Part shown: positions 8,149-17,797 of the stretch, one piece after another
Layout: each line of letters starts with the position of its first letter
How positions within the stretch are numbered: position 1 is the first letter of the stretch
From: an uncultured Bacillota bacterium
GTDB lineage: Bacteria > Bacillota > Clostridia > Christensenellales > Borkfalkiaceae
Reading direction: 5' to 3'
Assembly: GCA_949297575.1 (NCBI GenBank)
Contig: CASFTB010000001.1
Location: 7,666 to 71,665, forward strand
DNA: 64,000 bases
The notes under the pieces: generated by a model
Told to the model about the DNA's origin: nothing
The model's database searches: none
The model's input: the letters and a program-made list of their open reading frames with translations, nothing else
Made by a program: the position numbers and the translations under genes

Positions 8149-9411
8149 TTATTTGATCTGATCGGGGGTCGCGATCTTGCCGGCGACGGCGCTCGCCGCC
8201 GCGACGTAGGGAGAAGCGAGGTACACTTCGCTGTCCACGTGCCCCATGCGGCCGACGAAGTTGCGGTTGGTCGTGGCGACGGCGCGCTCGCCCGCGGCGA
8301 GGATGCCCATGTGCCCGCCCAGGCAGGGGCCGCAGGTCGGGGTGGAGACCACCGCGCCCGCGTCGATGAACACGTCGAACAGGCCCTCGTGCATCGCCTG
8401 CTTCCAGATGGTGTTGGTCGCGGGGATGATGATGCAGCGCACGCCTTTGGCGACCTTTTTGCCGCGCAGGATGTCCGCCGCGATGCGCAGGTCGGAGATG
8501 TGCCCGTTGGTGCACGAACCGATGACGACCTGGTCGATCTTCACCTCGCCCCACGCTTCGGGGGTGCGGGTGTTTTCGGGCAGGTGGGGGAAGGCGACGG
8601 TCGGCTCCAGCTTGGAGAGGTCGACCTCGATCGTGCGCTCGTATTCGGCGTCGGGGTCTGCCTCAAACACACGTACTTCGCGCTTGAAGCGGCCGTTGAG
8701 ATATTCGCGCGTCACGTCGTCGACGGGGAAGATGCCGTTCTTGGCGCCCGCCTCGATCGCCATGTTGCAGATGGTGAAGCGGTCGTCGATGGAAAGGTAC
8801 TGAATTCCGTCGCCCGTGAACTCCATCGACTTATACAGCGCGCCGTCCACGCCGATCAGCCCGATGATGTGGAGGATGACGTCCTTGCCGCAGATGTATT
8901 TGGCGGGCTTGTTTTTCAGCACGAATTTGATGGCGGAGGGGACTTTGAACCAGCATTGCCCGCTCATCATGCCGGCGGCCATGTCCGTCGAGCCCACGCC
9001 CGTCGAAAACGCGCCCAGCGCGCCGTAGGTGCAGGTGTGGCTGTCCGCGCCGATGACGAGGTCGCCCGCGCCGACCAGGCCCTGTTCGGGCAGCAGCGCG
9101 TGTTCGATGCCCATGCGGCCGACGTCGAAAAAGTTTTCCACGCCGTATTTGTTCGCGAAGGTGCGCACCGTCTTCACCTGTTCGGCGGCCTTGATGTCCT
9201 TGTTGGGGGTGAAGTGATCCATCACCATGCTCACCCGTTCGGGGCATTTGATGCAGCCAAAGCCGGCCTTTTCGAACTCCTTTACGGCGACGGGCGAGGT
9301 GATGTCGTTGCCCAGCACCATGTCCAGCTCGGCATTGATCAGCTGCCCCGCCTTTACGCTTTCGAGCCCCGCGTGGTAGGCGAGGATCTTCTGTGACATT
9401 GTCATTCCCAT
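8149..9411 (-). CDS. leuC: 3-isopropylmalate dehydratase large subunit
   Basis: A 420-residue aconitase-family subunit of the archaeal/clostridial LeuC/HacA type. Visible motifs: [37 protein letters not shown] and the [10 protein letters not shown] block. Their cysteines bind the [4Fe-4S] cluster that activates the substrate hydroxyl. Start: ATG at 9409-9411 (MGMTMSQ) with CAGGAG eleven bases upstream; the ATGs two and four codons later are alternatives. It is the first gene of the leu operon, divergent from a LysR gene. Confidence 0.95.
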   Translation of the reverse strand: MGMTMSQKILAYHAGLESVKAGQLINAELDMVLGNDITSPVAVKEFEKAGFGCIKCPERVSMVMDHFTPNKDIKAAEQVKTVRTFANKYGVENFFDVGRMGIEHALLPEQGLVGAGDLVIGADSHTCTYGALGAFSTGVGSTDMAAGMMSGQCWFKVPSAIKFVLKNKPAKYICGKDVILHIIGLIGVDGALYKSMEFTGDGIQYLSIDDRFTICNMAIEAGAKNGIFPVDDVTREYLNGRFKREVRVFEADPDAEYERTIEVDLSKLEPTVAFPHLPENTRTPEAWGEVKIDQVVIGSCTNGHISDLRIAADILRGKKVAKGVRCIIIPATNTIWKQAMHEGLFDVFIDAGAVVSTPTCGPCLGGHMGILAAGERAVATTNRNFVGRMGHVDSEVYLASPYVAAASAVAGKIATPDQIK

Positions 9412-9475
9412 GTTCGTTACAACTCCTGTGAAAAGGTTTTTTCTTCTCTTGCCGGGAGGAGGCTCCCGCTTTTTG

Positions 9476-9520
9476 TTGACTTCATTATAACACATATGCT
9501 ATAATTTGTAAACAATTTAT
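9476..9520. promoter_or_regulatory. face-to-face lysR/leuC promoters with LysR operator
   Basis: The plus strand carries TTGACT 9476-9481 and TATAAT 9500-9505 (18-base spacer) for the lysR gene. The minus strand carries TTTACA (plus 9507-9512) and TATAAT (plus 9484-9489, 17-base spacer) for leuC. A perfect interrupted palindrome, ATAAnTTGTnnACAAnTTAT, at 9501-9520 covers the leuC -35 box and the lysR -10 box. This suits a LysR-type activator that also represses its own gene. Confidence 0.75.
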
Positions 9521-9583
9521 AAAATAGATAATTTTAATTGCTTTCATCGGAAAAACGCATTAAACGTGCGGGGAGGCGAACGG

Positions 9584-10429
9584 ATGAACAGCGAGGGGAT
9601 CAAGACCTTTATCATGCTTTCGAAGCTGAAAAACTTCACGAGGACGGCGGAGCGGATGTACGTGGCGCAGTCCACCGTCACCAACCGCATCGCGGAGTTG
9701 GAGAGCGAAACGGGGCAGAAGCTGTTCGTGCGGCGGCAGGGCGGCGTGGAGCTGACGGAAGAGGGGCAGCTGTTCCTCTCGTATGCCCTGCGCATCAACG
9801 ATCTGGAGGAGAGCTTCATCCAGGAGGTCAACTCTGCCGCGCGCTACGAAAAGCAGCTGCGCGTGGGCGCCATCAACGCCGTGTACGAGAGCAGCCTGTT
9901 CCCCATTCTGAGCGGGTTTTTCGCCTCCCGTACAGACGTGTCTCTCAAAGTGGTGCTCGGGCACTCCGTCGACCTCTTGCAGATGCTGCAGGACAGCCTC
10001 ATCGACGTCGCCTTCTCCTACCTCCCCCTCAAAAAGACGGGGTTCGTCAGCAGGCGCTTCTCCTCCGACAAGCTCGTGCTGCTGTGCGCGCCCGAACGCA
10101 ACGCGTACAGGGGCGGCATCCGCAAGGAAGAGCTGGCCTCCTGCGAATACCTGATGTGCAACTTTGCCTTCGGCGAGGCGGGCGAGTTCGTGCGTTCGCT
10201 GTTCCCGCCGCGGCACGCCTTCCGCTTCGAGGTGGATAACAGCGGCAAGGTGGCGCAGTACCTTCTGGCGGGGCTGGGGTACAGCTTCCTGCCGCTGAAG
10301 ATGGCGGAAAAGGAGATCGCCGCGGGCAGGCTGGAGGTCATAAAGCCGCTGGATTTTTCGGTGCCGGAGCTCATCAGCTACTGTTCTTACCGACGCGGCA
10401 ACGAGTTGGCGGAGGCGCTGCTCGGATGA
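9584..10429 (+). CDS. LysR-family regulator of leucine synthesis
   Basis: A 281-residue LysR regulator. The winged HTH is at residues 4-62 (IKTFIMLSKLKNFTRTAERMYVAQ and STVTNRIAELE), followed by a periplasmic-binding-like effector domain. It is divergent from leuC and shares overlapping promoters and a palindrome with it, so it most likely controls leuC-leuD-leuB, perhaps in response to 2-isopropylmalate as in other LeuO/LeuR-type circuits (inference). The ATG at 9584 follows GGGAGG; an earlier ATG six codons upstream has no site. Confidence 0.88.
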   Translation: MNSEGIKTFIMLSKLKNFTRTAERMYVAQSTVTNRIAELESETGQKLFVRRQGGVELTEEGQLFLSYALRINDLEESFIQEVNSAARYEKQLRVGAINAVYESSLFPILSGFFASRTDVSLKVVLGHSVDLLQMLQDSLIDVAFSYLPLKKTGFVSRRFSSDKLVLLCAPERNAYRGGIRKEELASCEYLMCNFAFGEAGEFVRSLFPPRHAFRFEVDNSGKVAQYLLAGLGYSFLPLKMAEKEIAAGRLEVIKPLDFSVPELISYCSYRRGNELAEALLG

Positions 10430-10606
10430 AGGACAGGGGCGGCGGAGCGGCTGCGTTTTCCTCGGCAGATATGTGGAAAGTGTGGATAAAGTTGTAAAAG
10501 AGATGCAACAAATGTAAAATTTGCGTCAACTGCGGGCATACGGGAAGAAAATTGTGGATAATCGCCCGAATGAGGGAAGGGGCGGCCTGCGTTGCCATTC
10601 GTTTTG
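10430..10606. promoter_or_regulatory. intergenic stretch with DnaA-box-like sites
   Basis: An AT-rich stretch in the 326-base gap before the GT2 gene, without a gene. It holds two perfect TTATCCACA boxes read on the minus strand (plus 10481-10489 and 10553-10561) and a near match directly abutting the first (TGTGGAAAG, 10472-10480). The first pair is arranged head to tail. No dnaA, dnaN or parAB gene is close, so this is not clearly an origin. It may be a DnaA titration or regulatory cluster. Confidence 0.5.
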
Positions 10607-10635
10607 TTGACAATCCCATCGGCGTGAGATATAAT
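10607..10635 (+). promoter_or_regulatory. consensus promoter of GT2 gene
   Basis: TTGACA 10607-10612, 17-base spacer, TATAAT 10630-10635: a perfect sigma-A consensus. The leader to the ATG at 10756 is about 115 bases, in which I see no structured element. Confidence 0.85.
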
Positions 10636-10755
10636 GTATAAAGCAGAGGATAAAGTGTACGGAAAGCGGGATAAAAGGCGAAGGAGCCATCAAAAGGGCC
10701 TTCGCGGCGCCTGTTCGGAGGACGCGCGCGAAGGGGCAGAAGGAGTTATTGAGCC

Positions 10756-11751
10756 ATGTGTGAGATATCGGTGATCGTACCTGTATATAATGCAGACAGA
10801 TTCTTGCGCCAATGTCTGGACTCTGTAACGGCGCAGACGGGGCCGGATTATGAAGTGATCTGCATAAACGACGGGTCTACGGACACGAGCGAAGCGATCT
10901 TGCGGGAATATGCGGAAAAATATCCCTGTTTGCGGTATTATACACAGCCGAACAAGGGGCTGGGAGCGGCGCGCAATGCCGGTTGCCGGCAGGCAAAAGG
11001 GAAGTATCTCATCTTTGTAGACAGCGACGATTTTCTTGCTCCCGGCTATTTTGAAACGGCTGTCCGGCTGCTGGAAAGCACGGGGGCAGAGGTCGCCCTG
11101 TTCAACCCCATCATCTATGACATGCGCACCGCCGCTGCATACCCCTATCGCAGCATGCTCGATTATTACCGTTACAGCCGCAAGGGCGCCTTCCGCATAG
11201 AGGAAGAGCCGCTGCTCTTGTCCTACAACGGCTGCTGGGATAAGGTGTACCGCCGCGATCTTTTAGAAAAGAATCACATCGTCTTTCCTTCTCCGCGCAT
11301 CTATGAGGACGTGACATACGGTATTTTTTCGTTGGTCAGCGCTCAAAGGATATGTGTGGCAAAAGAGGGGTTTTATTATTACAGAAAGAACACGGGCGTT
11401 TCCATCACAGACCGCGAATTGAACAACAAAAAGTTTCGGGAGGACTTCCTGCAGAATTTGCGGGAGGTGCGCGGATTTCTGACGGAAAGAGGCTGCGGCG
11501 AGGCTGTCTGGTCCGGCGTCATGTTATACGCGCTGCGTGAGGGGCTGTTCCATCTCTGTTATACCCGCCCGTACCGCGCCTTTCGGGAATTTTTCGGTGC
11601 GCTGCGCTCGATCTTTACCGAAGAGGAGTGGAGGATGGCGCACGTCTGGAAACAAAAGAAGATCGATTGGTTTGCCGAAAGGCTCATCGCGAACGATGTC
11701 CGCAGGTGCAAGAGCAAGATCGTCGATTACCTGAATTATGAAGAAGAATGA
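10756..11751 (+). CDS. family 2 glycosyltransferase
   Basis: A 331-residue GT2 enzyme. The GT-A domain occupies residues 3-170 with SVIVPVYNADRFL, NDGSTD (38-43), NKGLGAARNAG and the metal-binding DSDD at 89-92. It should transfer a sugar from a nucleotide donor to a cell-surface glycan on the cytoplasmic side. Base composition is visibly lower in GC than the flanking amino acid genes. With the convergent GT8 gene it interrupts the leu/ilv region. The donor and acceptor are unknown. Confidence 0.85.
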   Translation: MCEISVIVPVYNADRFLRQCLDSVTAQTGPDYEVICINDGSTDTSEAILREYAEKYPCLRYYTQPNKGLGAARNAGCRQAKGKYLIFVDSDDFLAPGYFETAVRLLESTGAEVALFNPIIYDMRTAAAYPYRSMLDYYRYSRKGAFRIEEEPLLLSYNGCWDKVYRRDLLEKNHIVFPSPRIYEDVTYGIFSLVSAQRICVAKEGFYYYRKNTGVSITDRELNNKKFREDFLQNLREVRGFLTERGCGEAVWSGVMLYALREGLFHLCYTRPYRAFREFFGALRSIFTEEEWRMAHVWKQKKIDWFAERLIANDVRRCKSKIVDYLNYEEE

Positions 11752-11789
11752 GAGAGGGGCTCTTCCTTTGGGAAGAGCCCCTCTCTCAT
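11748..11789. terminator. hairpin between convergent glycosyltransferases
   Basis: A perfect 19-bp stem (11748-11766 with 11771-11789) with a TTTG loop that starts inside the GT2 stop region. It lies between the convergent GT2 and GT8 genes. There is no long T-run, so termination may depend on the hairpin alone. Confidence 0.6.
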
Positions 11790-11797
11790 AGGCGGCC

Positions 11798-13618
11798 TCA
11801 GCGACCGGAGCGCTTTATAAAGTGATATAATTTTCTTGCCCAGTAACGGCGCCGCGTCCCCTTCGGGCAGAGGCGCAGCACGAGGTTGCGCAGCGTTTTC
11901 CTCTGCGCGCGGGTCTGCCGGGAGGGCCGATCCAAAGGGCAGTGGCCGAAGAAATCCTGGTAATAGGGCGTCTCCCGGATATACATCCAAAAGTAGAAGG
12001 CATATTCGCTCTGCGGGTACAGCCAGGGTTTTTCATTCCCGGCATAGTGGAGGATGCGTATATCATCTTTGGCTTTCATATATTCGGCGAGGAGCGGCTG
12101 CGGTGCAAACGTCCGCACATAGCCGCGGTAGCTTTGCGCGGGGTCGCCGAAAAAGTTCCACTCGCTGCCGAAATAATACGTTTTTCCTTCGCACAGAAGA
12201 TTGAGCAGATCCTGGTCCTGGAAGCGGAATTTGCCGTGGCTTGCAAAATCGAGCAGATATTTTGCCGTGAAGTCTTTCCGCAGCTGCTTGCAGTTCATCA
12301 GCAGCACGCCCGCATTGATCAACGTATAGATGTTTTTGAGGGAAAATTTTTCATAATACTTTTGCAGGTCTTTATGGAAGCCGTTTACCGCGCCGGCATG
12401 GCATATGTCGATCGCCCCGCCGATATAATTGTCGCCGATGTCCGTATCATACAGTTTTGCCACATCGTCCAGGACGATCAGGTCGCTGTCCAGGTACAAA
12501 ACTTTGTCGTATGCGGGGAAGTATTCGGGGATGATGAGCCGGTAATACGTCTCTATCGTGATGGTCGCGCTCTCGTATAAAGAATAGTCTTCGAAGAGCG
12601 GCTGCGGATCGAAAAAGCGGACGGAGATGTTGTCTCTGTCTTTTACGATATACGAGAGCCGATCCATATCGTCTTTGCCGATGCCGTTGTGCAGGATGAT
12701 GATGTCATACCTGCGGGACGGGGAAGCGTGCTTCGCGAGGGAGAGAAGGGCGGCTGCCGTGAACTTGGCATAATACGCGTTCGTCGCCATGAAGATCGGC
12801 ACGGCCCCCTGCGGGAATGCGGGGGGAGGGATCTGCATCGGGTCTGTATTTTTGATCATCAGGATATTCAGGCCGCACGTTCTGTATTTTTTTTCACTCA
12901 GTATCTTCGTGTAAAAAATGCCGAAGAGCCGTTCTCCCAAATGCCCCGGGGTGCGCATGGCTTCCGTGTTGTAGTGAAGGGCAGCCATGTCGCGCTTTTT
13001 ATAAAAGCCTTTCAGCAGGCCGAACAGCCACTCGCTATACGCGCAAAACAGGTCTCTGCGCATGATGAACATGTTGCAGATGAACATCTTCTTTCCGCTG
13101 AGATATTGCTTCGCGAAGGGCAGGTATTCCGGCGTGTTTTCCCGGATGAGGTCTATGATGAGGTCGAGATCTTCGATGTGCAGGTGATCCGCTTCCTTGT
13201 ACTGCCGGTATACCGAAGAGATCTCATACGAATAGGGGATCGGGGCGATCACATCATAGTTTTCTATAAACGCTTTCATTTGCTCGGGAGAATCGAGCAG
13301 GTGTTGTTTGGCGGTCTTCGCGCTCAGATAATTTGCGTGGACGATATGAAAGTCGTCCGTCTGATTTTTGGTGCGGAAAGAAAAAAGTCTGCGATAATGG
13401 CCGAATCCGTAATAATCGGCCTTTTCGTATTTCCAGGCCCAGTATTGCGTCAACAGTTCGCAATACTCGTTGGCATGGTCCGCCATAAACCGATCTTCGT
13501 CTGAGCCGCGGCGCAGGGCCTCGATGACCGCGTTCTGCTGTACCGGCCGTATGACTTCGTTTTCGATCGTATCGCAGGGTTTGTGGCAGGAGAGATAGAA
13601 ACGGACTGTTTTATTCAT
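11798..13618 (-). CDS. DUF4422-GT8 fusion glycosyltransferase
   Basis: A 606-residue two-domain protein. Residues about 4-240 match DUF4422, a putative glycosyltransferase domain seen in capsule loci (YYGFGHYRRLF, then IAPIPYSY). Residues about 275-560 are a family 8 glycosyltransferase with ETYYRL, the DSD metal site at 377-379 and a C-terminal HYAGNEKPW block. It probably adds two sugars, or one after another, to a surface glycan. It begins 21 bases after cimA on the same strand with only a weak AGAGG site, so it may be read through from the ilv transcript. Its base composition is AT-richer than cimA. Confidence 0.85.
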   Translation of the reverse strand: MNKTVRFYLSCHKPCDTIENEVIRPVQQNAVIEALRRGSDEDRFMADHANEYCELLTQYWAWKYEKADYYGFGHYRRLFSFRTKNQTDDFHIVHANYLSAKTAKQHLLDSPEQMKAFIENYDVIAPIPYSYEISSVYRQYKEADHLHIEDLDLIIDLIRENTPEYLPFAKQYLSGKKMFICNMFIMRRDLFCAYSEWLFGLLKGFYKKRDMAALHYNTEAMRTPGHLGERLFGIFYTKILSEKKYRTCGLNILMIKNTDPMQIPPPAFPQGAVPIFMATNAYYAKFTAAALLSLAKHASPSRRYDIIILHNGIGKDDMDRLSYIVKDRDNISVRFFDPQPLFEDYSLYESATITIETYYRLIIPEYFPAYDKVLYLDSDLIVLDDVAKLYDTDIGDNYIGGAIDICHAGAVNGFHKDLQKYYEKFSLKNIYTLINAGVLLMNCKQLRKDFTAKYLLDFASHGKFRFQDQDLLNLLCEGKTYYFGSEWNFFGDPAQSYRGYVRTFAPQPLLAEYMKAKDDIRILHYAGNEKPWLYPQSEYAFYFWMYIRETPYYQDFFGHCPLDRPSRQTRAQRKTLRNLVLRLCPKGTRRRYWARKLYHFIKRSGR

Positions 13619-13639
13619 AGATAGGTCAGACCTCTGGTA

Positions 13640-15202
13640 TTAATTTCTCTTCATCAGCGCGTAGTCGATGGAGTCGGTCAGGGCGAGCCAGCTCGCCTCG
13701 ATGATGTCTTCGGAAACGCCCACCGTCGTCCAGCTGTCCGCGCTGTCCGCCGAGGTGATGAGCACGCGCACCTTTGCCGCCGTCGCCTTGTCGGAATCCA
13801 ACACGCGCACCTTGAAGTCGACGAGCGCCATGCGCGCGATCTCGGGGTAGAACTCGGAGAGCGCGGCGCGCAGCGCCAGGTCCATCGCGTGCACGGGGCC
13901 CTCGCCGTCGGAGGCGGCGATCTTCGTCACGCCGTTCACGCGGATCTTGATGATGGCGGAAGCCACCTTGCCCTCGATGGCGGGCTGTTCGTTGATGACC
14001 TTATAGCTGATGAGGTCAAACGAATTTTTGTACTTGCCGAGGATCTTTTCCACCAGCAGCACGAAGCTCGCTTCCGCCGCCTCGTACTGGTACCCCGCCA
14101 GTGCCCGCTCTTTGAGCTCGGAGACGATCTCGCCCATCTCTTTCCCGTTTTTGTCGAGGGAAGGGAAGTAGTTTTTCAGCTTGTCGTAGATGGCGCTCTT
14201 GCCGGATATTTCGGAGAGGAGGAACTTGCGCTTGTTGCCGATGGCCTCGGGGTCGATGTGCTCGAAGGAGGAGGAGTATTTGAGCACGCCGTCCGCGTGC
14301 ATGCCGGCCTTGTGCGCGAAGGCGTTCATGCCGATATACGGCTGGTTGGGCGGCACGGCGGTGTTCGCCGTCTCCGCGATGGCCGCGGCGCTCTCGTAGA
14401 CGTCCTTGAGTTTATCCGCGGGGATGCACTCGTAGCCGCGCTTTAATTGCAGGTTGCAGATGACGGTCGAAAGATTTGCGTTGCCGCACCGCTCGCCGAA
14501 TCCCAAAAAGGTGCCCTGCACCTGTTTTGCGCCCGCCTGCACCGCCGCGATGGAATCGGCGACGGCCAGGCCGCCGTCGTTGTGGCAGTGGATGGCGACG
14601 ATGGCGGCGGGGAATTTTTCCGTCACTTTTTTGGTGATCTCGTACGCCTCGTCGGGGAAGATGCCGCCGTTCGTGTCGCACAGGCACAGGCAGTACGCGC
14701 CCGCGGTGTAAGCGCTTTCGAGCGCTTTCATCGCATACGCTTCGTCCGTCTTGTACCCGTCGAAGAAGTGTTCGGCGTCAAAGACGACCTTTTTGCCGTG
14801 CTCCGTCAGGAACCTGACGCTGCTTTCGATCATCGCGAGGTTCTCTTCGGGCGTAGCCTTGAGCACGTCGGTGACGTGGCGGATGTGGCTCTTGCCGAAG
14901 ATGGCGACGTACTCCGTCCCCGCGGCGAGCAGAGATCTCAGGTTGCTGTCCTCCGCCGGGTCGATGTCCTTGCGGCGGGTGGAGCCGAAGGCGACGATGT
15001 TGGCGTGCTGCAGCTTCATGCCGCGGATGCGCTGGAAAAACTGCATCTCCGCGGGGTTGGAAAAGGGGTTGCCCGCCTCGATGAAGTCGATGCCCAGCTT
15101 GTCGAGCGTTTCGATGACCTTGATCTTGTCGTCTACGGAAAAGGAGATGTTTGCGCCCTGCGCCCCGTCGCGCAGGGTGGAATCGAAGATTTGTAATTTC
15201 AT
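13640..15202 (-). CDS. cimA: (R)-citramalate synthase
   Basis: A 520-residue enzyme of the CimA branch of the isopropylmalate-synthase family. It condenses pyruvate with acetyl-CoA to citramalate, the first step of threonine-independent isoleucine synthesis. The N-terminal TIM barrel shows FDSTLRDGAQG (6-16), GIDFIEAGNP and AIHCHNDGGLAVA (metal-binding HxH), then GFGERCGNAN. The C-terminal third (about 390-520) is the allosteric LeuA_dimer-type domain. The FDSTLRDGAQG and IEAGNP patterns favour CimA over LeuA. The ATG at 15200-15202 follows AGGAG. A 12-bp hairpin with AGCTGA loop lies 15 bases upstream. Confidence 0.9.
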   Translation of the reverse strand: MKLQIFDSTLRDGAQGANISFSVDDKIKVIETLDKLGIDFIEAGNPFSNPAEMQFFQRIRGMKLQHANIVAFGSTRRKDIDPAEDSNLRSLLAAGTEYVAIFGKSHIRHVTDVLKATPEENLAMIESSVRFLTEHGKKVVFDAEHFFDGYKTDEAYAMKALESAYTAGAYCLCLCDTNGGIFPDEAYEITKKVTEKFPAAIVAIHCHNDGGLAVADSIAAVQAGAKQVQGTFLGFGERCGNANLSTVICNLQLKRGYECIPADKLKDVYESAAAIAETANTAVPPNQPYIGMNAFAHKAGMHADGVLKYSSSFEHIDPEAIGNKRKFLLSEISGKSAIYDKLKNYFPSLDKNGKEMGEIVSELKERALAGYQYEAAEASFVLLVEKILGKYKNSFDLISYKVINEQPAIEGKVASAIIKIRVNGVTKIAASDGEGPVHAMDLALRAALSEFYPEIARMALVDFKVRVLDSDKATAAKVRVLITSADSADSWTTVGVSEDIIEASWLALTDSIDYALMKRN

Positions 15203-15216
15203 AAATACTCCTCGTT

Positions 15217-15465
15217 GCTTTTGTTTCGAGCTGACGAAACAAAAGCATCCGATTTTGAGGGCGACACCGCCGTTCAAACGCCTCTGGCTTTTTCTGCGGC
15301 GGTTTCTCCCTCTTTATCGTCGCAACAAGTGTACGAGGGCTTGGCGGCAAACAAAGCGCGCCGCTTGCCCCCAGTCGCCTGGTTGCGACGAGGACAGAGG
15401 GGAAAGCCGATCGGGGTTTCCCTCAAATCGCACAATTTCGCAGGCAACAGCTTGCCGAGAAATTG
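15217..15465. repeat. facing pair of AGCTGA-loop elements, copies C1 and C2
   Basis: Two copies face each other and fill the ilvD-cimA gap. C1 (plus) has a 12-bp stem 15217-15228/15235-15246 with AGCTGA at 15229-15234, then a long hairpin II (15257-15272 with 15297-15312). C2 (minus) starts right after the ilvD stop, with stem CAATTTC/GAAATTG (15433-15439 with 15459-15465) and loop AGCTGT, then hairpin II at 15397-15424. The middle is closed by a perfect 10-bp stem (15317-15326 with 15382-15391) that replaces the two separate hairpins III. As a whole it can fold into one branched RNA in the cimA leader. Confidence 0.75.
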
Positions 15466-15470
15466 GTGAG

Positions 15471-17135
<1,665 letters not shown>

Positions 17136-17265
17136 TGTATTTACCTTCTAAAAAATACTTGCAGCGTTTATTTTATCGCCCTCGCGTAGGGCGGGTGAGA
17201 GAAAACGCGCATCGTCTGTGCTCCGCCGTCCGTGCGCGGCTGCCTGCTTTGCAGGGTGCCGCGGG

Positions 17266-17784
17266 TCAGATCATCTCGTTGTAGTCGGTCAGGTCGTTGA
17301 GACATTTGTCCCCGCGGGCGAGGGCGGTCACGCCCGTGCGCGCCATCTCGAGGATGCCGTAGGGCTCCACCACTTTGACGAACCCGTCCAGCTTGTTGGG
17401 CTCGCCCGTGATCTCCATCACGAGGCTCTCGGGGGAGAGGTCGACGACCTTCGCCTTGTATACGTCCTTGATTTCTAAAAGCTCCGAGCGCTTCTGCGCG
17501 GGCGCGGCGAGCTTGATGAGCAGCAGTTCGCGGAAGATGGAGGCGTCTTCGTCCGCCACCGTGATCTTCTTCACGTCGATGAGCTTGTCCATCTGCTTGG
17601 TCATCTGGGCGAGGGTGTAGTCGTCGCCGTTGAGCACGATGGTCATGCGCGAGAGCTTTTCGTCCTCCGTCGCGCATACGCAGAGACTGTCGATGTTGAA
17701 ACCGCGGCGGGCAAACAGCCCAGAGACGCGGGTGAGCACGCCGCTCCTGTTGGAGACGAGCGCGGTGATCGTATATTTTTTCAT
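17266..17784 (-). CDS. ilvN: acetolactate synthase regulatory subunit
   Basis: A 172-residue small subunit. The N-terminal ACT domain (ITALVSNRSGVLTRVSGLF, RRGFNIDSL) binds valine for feedback inhibition. The C-terminal ALS_ss_C domain follows from about residue 85. It lies 13 bases after ilvB, consistent with equal production of the two subunits. Confidence 0.95.
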   Translation of the reverse strand: MKKYTITALVSNRSGVLTRVSGLFARRGFNIDSLCVCATEDEKLSRMTIVLNGDDYTLAQMTKQMDKLIDVKKITVADEDASIFRELLLIKLAAPAQKRSELLEIKDVYKAKVVDLSPESLVMEITGEPNKLDGFVKVVEPYGILEMARTGVTALARGDKCLNDLTDYNEMI

Positions 17785-17797
17785 GGCTGCGCCCTCC

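Noticed and set aside
10430-10606. A replication origin at the DnaA-box cluster
   Set aside because: Only three boxes, no dnaA or dnaN nearby and no unwinding-type AT repeats. Kept only as a DnaA-site cluster.
15203-15470. A T-box riboswitch before cimA
   Set aside because: The region folds strongly, but the folds belong to two copies of the dispersed AGCTGA element. The T-box core and a following T-run terminator are missing.
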